Counted from the stretch's first letter, positions 1 to 6,630 are shown. The stretch is DNA of 7,067 nucleotides from DATCDE01 sp038252405 (GCA_038252405.1 JBBSAJ010000065.1:1-7067), one strand, 5' to 3'. The notes: generated from the letters alone by a model not told the origin. Numbers and translations: made by a program.

Positions 1-110
1 ATCACCAACCGCTGCTGACGCTCGTCCAGATGCGGGAGCACCGCCTCGAACTTCGCCCGCAACGACGCCACCACGCCCGCCTCAATAGCCATTACCACAT
101 CATCGCTCAT
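1..110 (-). CDS. ISAzo13-type transposase, N-terminal fragment (runs off the window)
   Basis: Thirty-six codons are visible, from an ATG at 110 to the window edge; the rest of the gene lies to the left. The peptide begins MSDDVVMAIEAG and continues LRAKFEAVLPHLDERQQRLV. The LxxKFExxLPHLDERQxRL pattern is one I recognise from the N-terminus of actinobacterial ISAzo13-family transposases, DDE enzymes that move their own insertion sequence. This was recognised by eye, not by search. A weak GGA lies upstream of the ATG, and the start codon is part of a perfect inverted repeat (108-126). The gene points away from the TetR-ACT-GNAT gene, so the upstream end of the IS should lie between 127 and about 150. 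Whether the element is intact cannot be judged from this piece. Confidence 0.75.
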   Translation of the reverse strand, partial: MSDDVVMAIEAGVVASLRAKFEAVLPHLDERQQRLV

Positions 111-126
111 CAGATTCCATCTGATG
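108..126. repeat. Perfect 8-bp inverted repeat over the transposase start codon
   Basis: CATCAGAT (108-115) and ATCTGATG (119-126) are exact reverse complements separated by TCC. The transposase ATG is contained in the left arm. In the mRNA this hairpin would cover the initiation codon and could limit translation; as DNA it could be a transposase or regulator binding site. The function is inferred. Confidence 0.6.
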
Positions 127-150
127 CGGTTATTTATCGGCACGTCCTAA
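111..150. mobile_element. Probable upstream end of the left IS (exact boundary not resolved)
   Basis: This short stretch upstream of the transposase start is visibly richer in A+T (for example TTATTTATCGG at 130-140) than the coding DNA on either side, as expected for foreign IS sequence. The terminal inverted repeat cannot be confirmed because the other end of the element is outside the window. A small inverted repeat, CACGT (141-145) and ACGTG (151-155), marks the likely transition to non-IS DNA. The end at 150 is a guess. Confidence 0.35.
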
Positions 151-215
151 ACGTGGAGTGCGCGGCCTGCGCGTCAGAGGCGGATGTGAGACTGGGGGTG
201 AGGGTGGGCAGGTCT

Positions 216-224
216 GGGAGGGAG
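216..224 (+). promoter_or_regulatory. Shine-Dalgarno sequence that selects the GTG start at 230
   Basis: The purine run GGGAGGGAG ends five bases before the GTG at 230. It supports that codon over the upstream in-frame ATG at 158, whose first 24 residues would be a glycine-rich stretch with no TetR similarity. Confidence 0.65.
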
Positions 225-229
225 ACCCG

Positions 230-1960
230 GTGGCCAGCGACGAGGAGCTTCGGCAGCGGATCGTCGACGTCGCGGCGGAGCTGTTCGCGGAGCACGGTTA
301 CAGCGGCACCAAGCTGCGGATGGTCGCCGAGCGGGCCGAGGTCAAGCCCGGCACCGTCAAGCGGCTGACGGGTGGTCGAGCCCAGCTCTTCGCCCAGGTT
401 CTGGCCGCGAAGCTGACGTCTGGGTCCGCTGATCGGGTCGCTGCGGCGGCGGCCCACCCCGAGGCTGCGCCCCCGCTGACCGTGCTGCTCGAGGCCGCCG
501 GGGAGATCTTCGCGGCGCCCGAGCGCAGCTGGGGCATCCTCGAGCTCGAGGCTCTCACCCGCGCTCACCGGGACGACGACGTCCGTGCCCTCGAGGCGGC
601 CCGGGTGAGCCAGCGCTGGGCGAACGTGAAGACGGTCGCTGAGCAGACCCGGCGGGCCGGCGGTGTCGACGCCGCGGTTGACGTCGACGCGTTCGTGCAC
701 TTCGCCTTGGCCCTGTCGGTCGGTCTGGCGATGGTCGACCCGGTGGTGGACCGACGGCCGAGCCAGTCGAACTGGAACGCGCTGATGGCTCGGATCGGCG
801 CGGCCTTCGCACCGGCGGAGCTGCTGTTGGCAGCCGAGCACGAGGCGCGAACGCCGTGGCGTCTGCGTGTCGACATCCCTGACCGTCCCGGTGCACTGGC
901 TCGGCTGATCCGGGTGCTGAGCACGTTGCATGCGTCCGTGGTGGCCACCGCCGTGCTCGGCTCGGGGGAGGGCACCCGCACCATCGACTTGGCGGTGACG
1001 GTTCCGGAAGCCGTCAGCGCCGAAACCCTGCTGGCTGTGGCCATGGCCGCCGGCAGCAACGGGTACCTGACCAAGGGGTCGCCCGAGGACGACCTCGACC
1101 TGCCGACCCGCGTGCTCGACGGTGCCACTGAGCTGGTCACCAACCCGGGATCGGCGCCGCTCGCCGCGGCCACGCTGGTCGAGGCCGACCACTTCGAGGT
1201 CACCGACGCGACCGAGGGCGAGGACGACGCCGCCGACGTCCTGCGGCTGCAGTGGACCGCTGACCGGCACGTGGTGCTGCAACGGGACTGGGCGCCGTTC
1301 GCCCGCGCGGAGAAGACGCGGGCCTCGGCGCTGTTGCGGCTGGCCGCGGCGATCGCCAGAACGGAGGGCGACGCTCAGGCCCTCGGCTGGGTCGAGCCGA
1401 TGCGGGACGGCGGCACGGTCTGGATCCGGCTGGCCCGGCCCGGGGACGCCGACGCCGTCGCGGCGATGCACGAGCGGTGCTCCGAGCAGAGCCTGTACCG
1501 GCGCTACCTCACCGGGGTCGGTGAGTGGCGCGAGCTCGCCCTGCGCCGGCTCAGCGGCGGGCACCGGGGTGCCACCCTCGTCGCGATGAGCGAGGTGGGT
1601 GCCATCGTGGGACTGGGTCACGTGTTCCCCGACGCGTTCGAGGGTGATGTCCACACGGCGGAGATCGCCGTGATCGTCGAGGATGCCTACCAGGGCCGCG
1701 GCATCGGAACCCGGCTGCTTCGGCACATGCTGGAGCTGGCCGAGCGGCTCGGCTTCACCGAGGTGGTCGGCACCGTGCTCGCCGAGAACGCCGGGATGCA
1801 GCGGGTGCTTGAGGCCACCGGGCTGGACTGGACCCGCGAGCTCGACGAGAGCGTGCTGACCATGCGGGCGCGGTTGCCCTCGACGCCGTCCGGGCCGCAG
1901 CCCTCGGCCACCCGTCGCCGCCCCGAGTCTCCTGAGGGGGGCCGTGCTCAGCGGCGGTAG
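230..1960 (+). CDS. TetR-ACT-GNAT fusion: amino-acid-responsive regulator / lysine acyltransferase candidate
   Basis: The protein has 576 residues from the GTG at 230. Residues 4-60 resemble a TetR helix-turn-helix (EELRQRIVDVAAELFAEHGY, then VKPGTVKRL). Residues 61-200 are alpha-helical and alanine-rich, like a TetR ligand-binding core. Residues 209-275 form an ACT domain, with the signature LRVDIPDRPGALARLIRVL. Residues 280-390 are an unassigned linker, acidic in part. Residues 396-548 are a GNAT domain: beta strand AEIAVIV with a possible catalytic Glu478, the acetyl-CoA pyrophosphate loop QGRGIG (488-493), and the ENAGMQRVLEATGL segment. The last 25 or so residues are basic and probably disordered. 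ACT-GNAT proteins in actinobacteria are known to acetylate acetyl-CoA synthetases under control of amino acids; a TetR module in front is unusual. The gene converges with an acyl-CoA synthetase gene, a natural candidate substrate. The TetR segment lacks the usual Tyr-x-x-Phe-x-x-Lys at helices 3-4, so DNA binding is uncertain. GNAT and ACT calls are firm, TetR moderately so, and the substrate is inferred. Confidence 0.85.
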   Translation: MASDEELRQRIVDVAAELFAEHGYSGTKLRMVAERAEVKPGTVKRLTGGRAQLFAQVLAAKLTSGSADRVAAAAAHPEAAPPLTVLLEAAGEIFAAPERSWGILELEALTRAHRDDDVRALEAARVSQRWANVKTVAEQTRRAGGVDAAVDVDAFVHFALALSVGLAMVDPVVDRRPSQSNWNALMARIGAAFAPAELLLAAEHEARTPWRLRVDIPDRPGALARLIRVLSTLHASVVATAVLGSGEGTRTIDLAVTVPEAVSAETLLAVAMAAGSNGYLTKGSPEDDLDLPTRVLDGATELVTNPGSAPLAAATLVEADHFEVTDATEGEDDAADVLRLQWTADRHVVLQRDWAPFARAEKTRASALLRLAAAIARTEGDAQALGWVEPMRDGGTVWIRLARPGDADAVAAMHERCSEQSLYRRYLTGVGEWRELALRRLSGGHRGATLVAMSEVGAIVGLGHVFPDAFEGDVHTAEIAVIVEDAYQGRGIGTRLLRHMLELAERLGFTEVVGTVLAENAGMQRVLEATGLDWTRELDESVLTMRARLPSTPSGPQPSATRRRPESPEGGRAQRR

Positions 1961-3750
1961 AGGGCCTCCACCTCCTCGTCGAAGCTGGTCAGCACGATGT
2001 TGCGCTTGACCTTGAGGGTTGGGGTGAGCTCCCCACCCTCCTCGGTGAAGTCGGCGTCCAGCACCCGGAAGGCCTTGATCGCTTCGGCGCCCGACACGGC
2101 CGTGTTGGCGTCGTCCACTGCTTCCTGCACGCTGGCCAGCAGCTGCGGGTCCGCACGCAGGTCCGCCACGCCGGACGCTGCCGGCTTCCCGGCGTCCTGC
2201 TTCCACTGCTGGAACGCGTCGGCGTCGATCGTGATGAGTGCACTGATGAAGGGCCGTGCGTCGCCGACCACGACGCACTGGCTGACCAGCCAGTGCGCGC
2301 GGAGCCGGTCCTCGAGCACGGCCGGGGCGACGTTCTTCCCCGACGAAGTGATGATCAGGTCCTTCTTCCGACCGATGATCGTCAGGTAGCCGCCGTCGTC
2401 CAGCTCGCCGAGGTCGCCGCTGTGGAACCAGCCGTCCGCGTCGAAGACCTCGCGGGTGGCCGCGTCGTTGCGCCAGTACCCAGTGAACACGTTGCCACCC
2501 TTGATGAGCACCTCGCCGTCATCGGCGATGCGGATCGTGCACCCGGGGATTGGCCGCCCCACCGACCCGACGCGCTGCCGGGCGGGCAGGTTCAGGGTCA
2601 CCCCCGCGCACGTCTCGGTCAGGCCGTAGCCCTCGAGCACGGTGATGCCGATGCCGCGGAAGAAGTGGCCGAGCCGGGAGCCCAGCGGCGCCCCGCCGCT
2701 GACCGACCAGCGCACCTGGCCGCCGAGGGCGGCGCGCAGCTTGCCGTAGACCAGCCGGTCGAAGACCGCGTGGCGCAGCCGGAGGAGCAGTCCCGGGCCG
2801 CCGCTGTCCAGGGCCTGGCTGTAGGCCAGCGCGGTGTGGTCGGCCAGGTCGAAGATGCGCCCCTTGCCCTCCGACGCCGCCTTGTGCTTGGCGGTGTTGT
2901 AGATCTTCTCGAACACCCGCGGCACCGACAGCACCGCGGTGGGCTGGAACTCGACCAGCTGCGGGACGACGTTCTTGATGTCGCCGGTGTGCGCGAGGTG
3001 CACCCGGTTGTGCACCGCGGCGAGCTGGATGGAGCGGGCCAGGATGTGCGCCAGCGGCAGGAAGTGCAGCGTCCTGGTCTGCTCGTTGAACACCAGCTCG
3101 CGAACCCCCTCGGCCGCGCAGACGTTGTGCACCTCGGCCAGCAGGTTCGCGTGGCTGATCGCGCAGCCCTTGGGGCGTCCGGTGGTGCCGGAGGTGTAGA
3201 TGATGGTGGCCAGCGCGTCGCTGGTCACCGAGCGGCGGCGCTCGTGGACGGTCTCGTCGGGGACCTCCCGGCCCGTGGCGACGCACTCCTCCAGCCCGCC
3301 TGCGTCGAGGACCCACACGTGGCGCAGGTCGGGCAGACCGACCTGGACCTGGGCCACGGTCTTGGCGTGGTCCTCGGTCTCGACGAACGCCGCGACCGCA
3401 CCGGAGTCGCTGAGGATCCACTCGACCTGCTCGGCCGAGGACGTCTCGTAGACGGGGACCGTCACCCCACCCGCCGTCCAGATCGCGAAGTCGCAGACCA
3501 TCCACTCGAACCGGGTGCGGGACAGCAACGCGACCCGGTCGCCCGCCTGGACGCCGGAGGCGATCAGGCCGGCGGCCAGCCGGGTGACCTGCTCGGCGAC
3601 CTCCCGGTAGGTGACCGGCACCCAGCGGTCCGCCACCCGCGTGGAGAAGCCGGCATGCTCGGGTGACTCCTTCGCGAGGCGGAACACGTCATCCGTCAGG
3701 TTGTCCTCTCGGCTGGCCACGTAGATGGCCGGCACAGTGACCTCACGCAT
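1948..3750 (-). CDS. fadD15: Long-chain fatty acid--CoA ligase, FadD15 type (AMP-forming)
   Basis: This enzyme activates a fatty acid with ATP to an acyl-adenylate and then forms acyl-CoA, feeding beta-oxidation or lipid synthesis; it acts in the cytosol or at the membrane face. At 600 aa it matches my recollection of the length of mycobacterial FadD15, whose N-terminus MREISVPA parallels MREVTVPA here. Visible motifs are the phosphate-binding loop YTSGTTGRPKG (185-195), the adenine-binding YGLTET (375-380), the ATP-ribose segment GWFHSGDLG (440-448), the hinge motif GRKKDLI (460-466), and the C-terminal catalytic lysine motif TPTLKVKR (576-583, probable lysine 580). All key residues look intact. 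The ATG at 3750 is chosen for its family-like N-terminus and a GAGG six bases upstream; a GTG at 3762 is an alternative that would overlap the relaxase stop as GTGA. The 3' end overlaps the TetR-ACT-GNAT gene by 13 bases. Chain-length preference cannot be read from the sequence. Confidence 0.92.
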   Translation of the reverse strand: MREVTVPAIYVASREDNLTDDVFRLAKESPEHAGFSTRVADRWVPVTYREVAEQVTRLAAGLIASGVQAGDRVALLSRTRFEWMVCDFAIWTAGGVTVPVYETSSAEQVEWILSDSGAVAAFVETEDHAKTVAQVQVGLPDLRHVWVLDAGGLEECVATGREVPDETVHERRRSVTSDALATIIYTSGTTGRPKGCAISHANLLAEVHNVCAAEGVRELVFNEQTRTLHFLPLAHILARSIQLAAVHNRVHLAHTGDIKNVVPQLVEFQPTAVLSVPRVFEKIYNTAKHKAASEGKGRIFDLADHTALAYSQALDSGGPGLLLRLRHAVFDRLVYGKLRAALGGQVRWSVSGGAPLGSRLGHFFRGIGITVLEGYGLTETCAGVTLNLPARQRVGSVGRPIPGCTIRIADDGEVLIKGGNVFTGYWRNDAATREVFDADGWFHSGDLGELDDGGYLTIIGRKKDLIITSSGKNVAPAVLEDRLRAHWLVSQCVVVGDARPFISALITIDADAFQQWKQDAGKPAASGVADLRADPQLLASVQEAVDDANTAVSGAEAIKAFRVLDADFTEEGGELTPTLKVKRNIVLTSFDEEVEALYRR

Positions 3751-3756
3751 CTCACA

Positions 3757-3760
3757 CCTC
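3757..3760 (-). promoter_or_regulatory. fadD15 Shine-Dalgarno embedded in the relaxase stop codon
   Basis: On the minus strand the relaxase TGA and the ribosome binding site share bases as TGAGG, with GAGG six bases before the fadD15 ATG. This arrangement would permit translational coupling if both genes are on one transcript. It also decides the ATG at 3750 as the preferred start. Confidence 0.6.
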
Positions 3761-6575
3761 ACAGACGAGGTAGCTGGTCCTTTGGGGTTCTCCTCGCGAG
3801 GCTGGCACCTCCCAGGGGAGGGGACCAGTGCGGAAGGTCCTCAACTGTCTGGCGCGGCTGCCCGGGGCCCGTCCGTCCGGACGGTGCGCAGGGGTCGCCG
3901 CGGTCATTCGTGCGCGCCGAGTTCGTGGTGCTGCTGCCGGGTGCGGTGAGCATTTCGCTGGCCATGGTCTGGGCTCGGCGGGTGTGGAGCGCCCGGGTGA
4001 GCGCGGCATGCGGGTCCCCGTCGTCGGCACCTCCGCGTGGCGTCGAGTGGGTGAGCTCGGGGCAGGGGGTGAGGTTGTCGGGCTGGTCGGTGAGGTGGAC
4101 GGCGTTGTGGGTTCGTCCTCGGCTGAGGGCGACGTAGCCGGCTTCGCGGTATAGGTGGTCCCCGCCGAGCAGCAGCGCGGTGTCGGTGGTCAGTCCTTGG
4201 GCTTGGTGGATGGTGATCGCGTAGCCGTGGTCGAGGCCGCCGGCGGCGAGGAACGTCGGGCCGAGGGGGATGTCGCCGGCGGCGGTGCGCACGACCAGGC
4301 TGCTGCGGTCAGGCGGGACGGCGACGAAACGGCCGGTCTGTCCGTTGAGGATCCCGGCGGGGTAGTGGTTGGCCCGGGCGATGACGTGGTCGCCAACGGC
4401 GAAGCTGCGCATACTCCCATGGTCGCCGGCCGGCACCGCCGGGTCGTCGTCGAGGGCGACCTGGAGCACGGGCCCGGACAGGCGTCCGGCGGCGGCCATC
4501 AGGGTGCGCGCCCGGGTGTTCAGGTCGGCCACGTCGGCGCGCCGGGCGGCGAGCATCACCACCGGGCCCGCGCCGCTTGCCACCCGGCTTGGCCAATGGC
4601 TTGCCCCATTCGTTCTCCTGCCGCTTGCCCCGCCGTCCCGCGCTGCGGGTGGGTCGTCCTGCTGGCGGGTCCACCAGGCAGCGACCAGGGCGGACTTCTG
4701 GGCGTCGGCGGTGGGGGAGACGACCAGCCGGTCGTGCGCGGCGTACTGCTCCAGGGCGGTGGGGACGTCGCCGGTGCGCAGCTCGTCCAGCGCCCGGACC
4801 TCCCAGGCGGCGGACTGCCGGTGGTTGGTCTGCAAGGTGATGGGGTCGAGCCGGTGGACCAGCGCGGCGAACGCGCCGCCGGCGTCGAGCTCGGGGAGCT
4901 GGTGGTGGTCTCCGACCAGCACCAGGGCGCCGCGGGCCTGCTGCACGTGGCCCAGCAGTCGGGCCAGGGGCCGGGTGCCGAGCATGCCGGCCTCGTCCAC
5001 GACCAGCACCACCCGGTCTGGCAAGCCGCGCGGCTGGCCGTCGCTTCCAAGGCGCTCGGCGTGGGACAGCAGCCGGGCCACCGTCAGTGCCTCGATCCCG
5101 GTGCCGGTGGACAGTGCGTGGGCGGCCCGGGCGGCGACCGCGGCGCCGAGCACCGGCAACCCGGAGGCGGTCCAGGCCTGCGCGGCGGCGGCCACGGCGA
5201 GGCTCTTGCCGGAGCCGGCCTTGCCCACCACGGCCTGCACGGCGTCGCCGCCGGTGGTGAGCCGGCGCACCAGGGTGACCTGCTCGGGGTGCAGCCCCGG
5301 CCGGGCGGCCGGGGCCGCGTCCACGGCGGCGGGGTCGGCCACCCCGACGTCGGCCCCGCGCCCGGCGAGTGCGGTGTCCAGCACGAACCGTTCGACGGTG
5401 AGCATCTCGACGGTGGTGTGTCGGGCGAAGCTGCGCTCAGCCCCCGGCGCGGTCAAGGCGGCGTCGGCGTCGATGGGGACGGTGCGGGGATCGGCGAGCA
5501 GCCGGTCGGCCAGCACCTCCACCTCCGCCACCGACGCCCCGGCGGGGAGCTGGCCGCACCAGGCGCGGATCGCGGCCCGCCGGTCGAACATCGGGCTGCG
5601 CGCGGTCAGCCCGTCTGGGCCGAGCAACTGGTCGGTGGTCGCGGCGAGCACCTCCCCACTGGGTGGCACTGCGGTCGTGCGGCCAAGCACCTGGTGCAGG
5701 TCCGCAGGGTCGAACCCGAGCTCCTGCGCGCGGGCCTGCCACTGCCCGGCCAGGGTCACCGGGTCCACGGTCGGGTTCTTGGGTGTGCGCGTAGCCAGGG
5801 TGGCCAGCTGTGCGGCCTTGGGCCCGGACGTGCCGTGCGCGGCCAGCTCCGCCTCGATCTGCTCCCGCCGGCGGGAGAACCCGCGCAGCACCGACCGGGG
5901 GATCCCGTCGACCTCCGCCGTGCCGTTGGCGTTGAGCACCCAGGCCAGCCCGAGCGGGCGCAGCTGGTCGCGCAGCGCCGCCTGGTACAGCGTGCCGGCG
6001 GTCTTGGCCTGCAGGTACAGCTGCCGCCCGTCCAACGCCGACCAGCGCCCGTCCGCCCCGCGGGTCATGTTCGCCACCAGCACATGGGTGTGCAGCTGCG
6101 GGTCCCCGGCCCGCGACGTGCGGTGCCGGAACGCCGCCGCGACGAACCCGCCGCCGGGCAGCCGGTCCCGGCCGTCCTTGCCGCGGCGGACCTCACCGGC
6201 CTCCCGCTCCAGGTAGCCCAGTGTTTGCGTCACTGCCGCATCGTGCGCACCGCGGACAAACGCGGAGAGCTGCTCGTCGCCCAGCGCGAAGAGCAGGCTT
6301 ACCGACTTCGGCGCGGAGAACGTCAGGTCCAACCCCGGCAGCCGGTCCGGGCGACGCACCCACAGCAACGACTTCCCGGTCGCCGGGTCCCGCCCGTCCA
6401 GCACCGCCCTCAACTGCTCCGGGGACACCCCGGCCAGACCCAGACGCACCGACCCCGCCCCCACCCACCGGCCCGGGGCCTCACCCGACCCCAGGTAGTA
6501 GTCCTCCACCCCGGAAGCGACCGCCCGCAGGTAGTAGCCCTCCGCACCGCCGGCGAGTTTGCCGATGCTCAGCAT
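3759..6575 (-). CDS. MobF/TrwC-family conjugative relaxase-helicase
   Basis: The 938-aa protein would nick plasmid or ICE DNA at oriT, stay covalently bound to the 5' end, and unwind the strand for transfer. Domains in order: a TrwC relaxase domain, about residues 1-290, with paired tyrosines Tyr14/15 and Tyr26/27 as nucleophile candidates and the metal-binding histidines His151, His162 and His164 (LHTHVLVANM); then a RecD-like SF1 helicase, about 425-830, with Walker A GKAGSGKS (451-458), Walker B VVLVVDEAG (522-530), VGDHHQLPELDAGG (554-567), NHRQ (584-587), the motif-V-like GYAITIHQAQGLT (784-796) and the motif-VI-like YVALSRGRT (814-822). The start at 6575 gives the typical MLSIGKL N-terminus; an in-frame ATG at 6608 falls in a tandem repeat and is less likely. 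A 12-bp repeat adds an xxAS stretch around residues 646-668. The last 60 or so residues look non-native. No coupling protein or integrase is adjacent, so this may be a remnant, although the frame and motifs are intact. Confidence 0.92.
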   Translation of the reverse strand: MLSIGKLAGGAEGYYLRAVASGVEDYYLGSGEAPGRWVGAGSVRLGLAGVSPEQLRAVLDGRDPATGKSLLWVRRPDRLPGLDLTFSAPKSVSLLFALGDEQLSAFVRGAHDAAVTQTLGYLEREAGEVRRGKDGRDRLPGGGFVAAAFRHRTSRAGDPQLHTHVLVANMTRGADGRWSALDGRQLYLQAKTAGTLYQAALRDQLRPLGLAWVLNANGTAEVDGIPRSVLRGFSRRREQIEAELAAHGTSGPKAAQLATLATRTPKNPTVDPVTLAGQWQARAQELGFDPADLHQVLGRTTAVPPSGEVLAATTDQLLGPDGLTARSPMFDRRAAIRAWCGQLPAGASVAEVEVLADRLLADPRTVPIDADAALTAPGAERSFARHTTVEMLTVERFVLDTALAGRGADVGVADPAAVDAAPAARPGLHPEQVTLVRRLTTGGDAVQAVVGKAGSGKSLAVAAAAQAWTASGLPVLGAAVAARAAHALSTGTGIEALTVARLLSHAERLGSDGQPRGLPDRVVLVVDEAGMLGTRPLARLLGHVQQARGALVLVGDHHQLPELDAGGAFAALVHRLDPITLQTNHRQSAAWEVRALDELRTGDVPTALEQYAAHDRLVVSPTADAQKSALVAAWWTRQQDDPPAARDGGASGRRTNGASHWPSRVASGAGPVVMLAARRADVADLNTRARTLMAAAGRLSGPVLQVALDDDPAVPAGDHGSMRSFAVGDHVIARANHYPAGILNGQTGRFVAVPPDRSSLVVRTAAGDIPLGPTFLAAGGLDHGYAITIHQAQGLTTDTALLLGGDHLYREAGYVALSRGRTHNAVHLTDQPDNLTPCPELTHSTPRGGADDGDPHAALTRALHTRRAQTMASEMLTAPGSSTTNSARTNDRGDPCAPSGRTGPGQPRQTVEDLPHWSPPLGGASLARRTPKDQLPRL
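3774..3828. repeat. Nested palindromes upstream of fadD15
   Basis: Three self-complementary elements lie together 24-78 bases before the fadD15 ATG. Outer arms CTGGTCC (3774-3780) and GGACCAG (3822-3828) enclose a perfect 10-bp palindrome, CCTCGCGAGG (3792-3801), and a second hairpin, CCTCCC-AG-GGGAGG (3808-3821). The cluster could fold as a branched structure or contain an operator for fadD15. It lies within the last 23 codons of the relaxase reading frame, which supports the view that this part of the frame is really a fadD15 upstream region. The arms are seen directly; the role is inferred. Confidence 0.5.
4575..4634. repeat. Degenerate 12-bp tandem repeat, five units, inside the relaxase gene
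   Basis: Units start at 4575, 4587, 4599, 4611 and 4623. Four begin GCTTGCC or GCTTGGCC; the unit at 4611 is decayed (CGTTCTCC). A 10-bp copy, GCCGCTTGCC, recurs exactly at 4572-4581 and 4620-4629. Because the period is four codons the reading frame is kept, and the relaxase gains a xx(A/P)S-like repeat between helicase motifs, about residues 646-668. Codons here (AGG, AGA, AAT, GCA, AGC) are unlike the GC-ending codons around them, so the segment looks like a local expansion or insertion. Confidence 0.65.
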
Positions 6576-6597
6576 CGCCCCGCCAAACGATCTTCCT

Positions 6598-6630
6598 GGT
6601 GGGTGCATGGTGGGTGCATGATGGGTGCAG
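6598..6630. repeat. 11-bp direct repeat, three tandem copies, just upstream of the relaxase start
   Basis: GGTGGGTGCAT occurs at 6598-6608 and 6609-6619, followed by the variant GATGGGTGCAG at 6620-6630. The block begins 23 bases upstream of the relaxase ATG. The 11-bp spacing is close to one DNA turn, so a protein could bind repeatedly on one face. Candidate roles are a relaxase or accessory-protein binding site in an oriT region, or an operator for relaxase expression. The GGTGGGTGC core loosely resembles the G/T-rich nic region of F oriT, but that comparison is weak. Confidence 0.7.

Noticed and set aside
158..229. Upstream ATG at 158 as the start of the TetR-ACT-GNAT protein
   Set aside because: The added 24 residues do not look like a TetR N-terminus, and the GTG at 230 has a strong ribosome binding site at the right distance.
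134..2278. Open frame of 714 codons on the minus strand opposite the TetR-ACT-GNAT gene
   Set aside because: It is arginine/glycine/proline-rich with no recognisable domain, and it crosses both the fusion gene and the end of fadD15. Long antisense frames like this are expected in GC-rich DNA.
2293..3666. Open frame of 457 codons on the plus strand opposite fadD15
   Set aside because: No motif or credible start region, and it lies fully inside a well-supported fadD15 gene.
4575..4634. CRISPR-like array
   Set aside because: The units are 12 bp, contiguous and inside a coding frame, with no spacers and no cas genes.
6576..6608. ATG at 6608 as the relaxase start
   Set aside because: It falls in the 11-bp tandem repeat and adds 11 residues before the family-typical MLSIGKL start.
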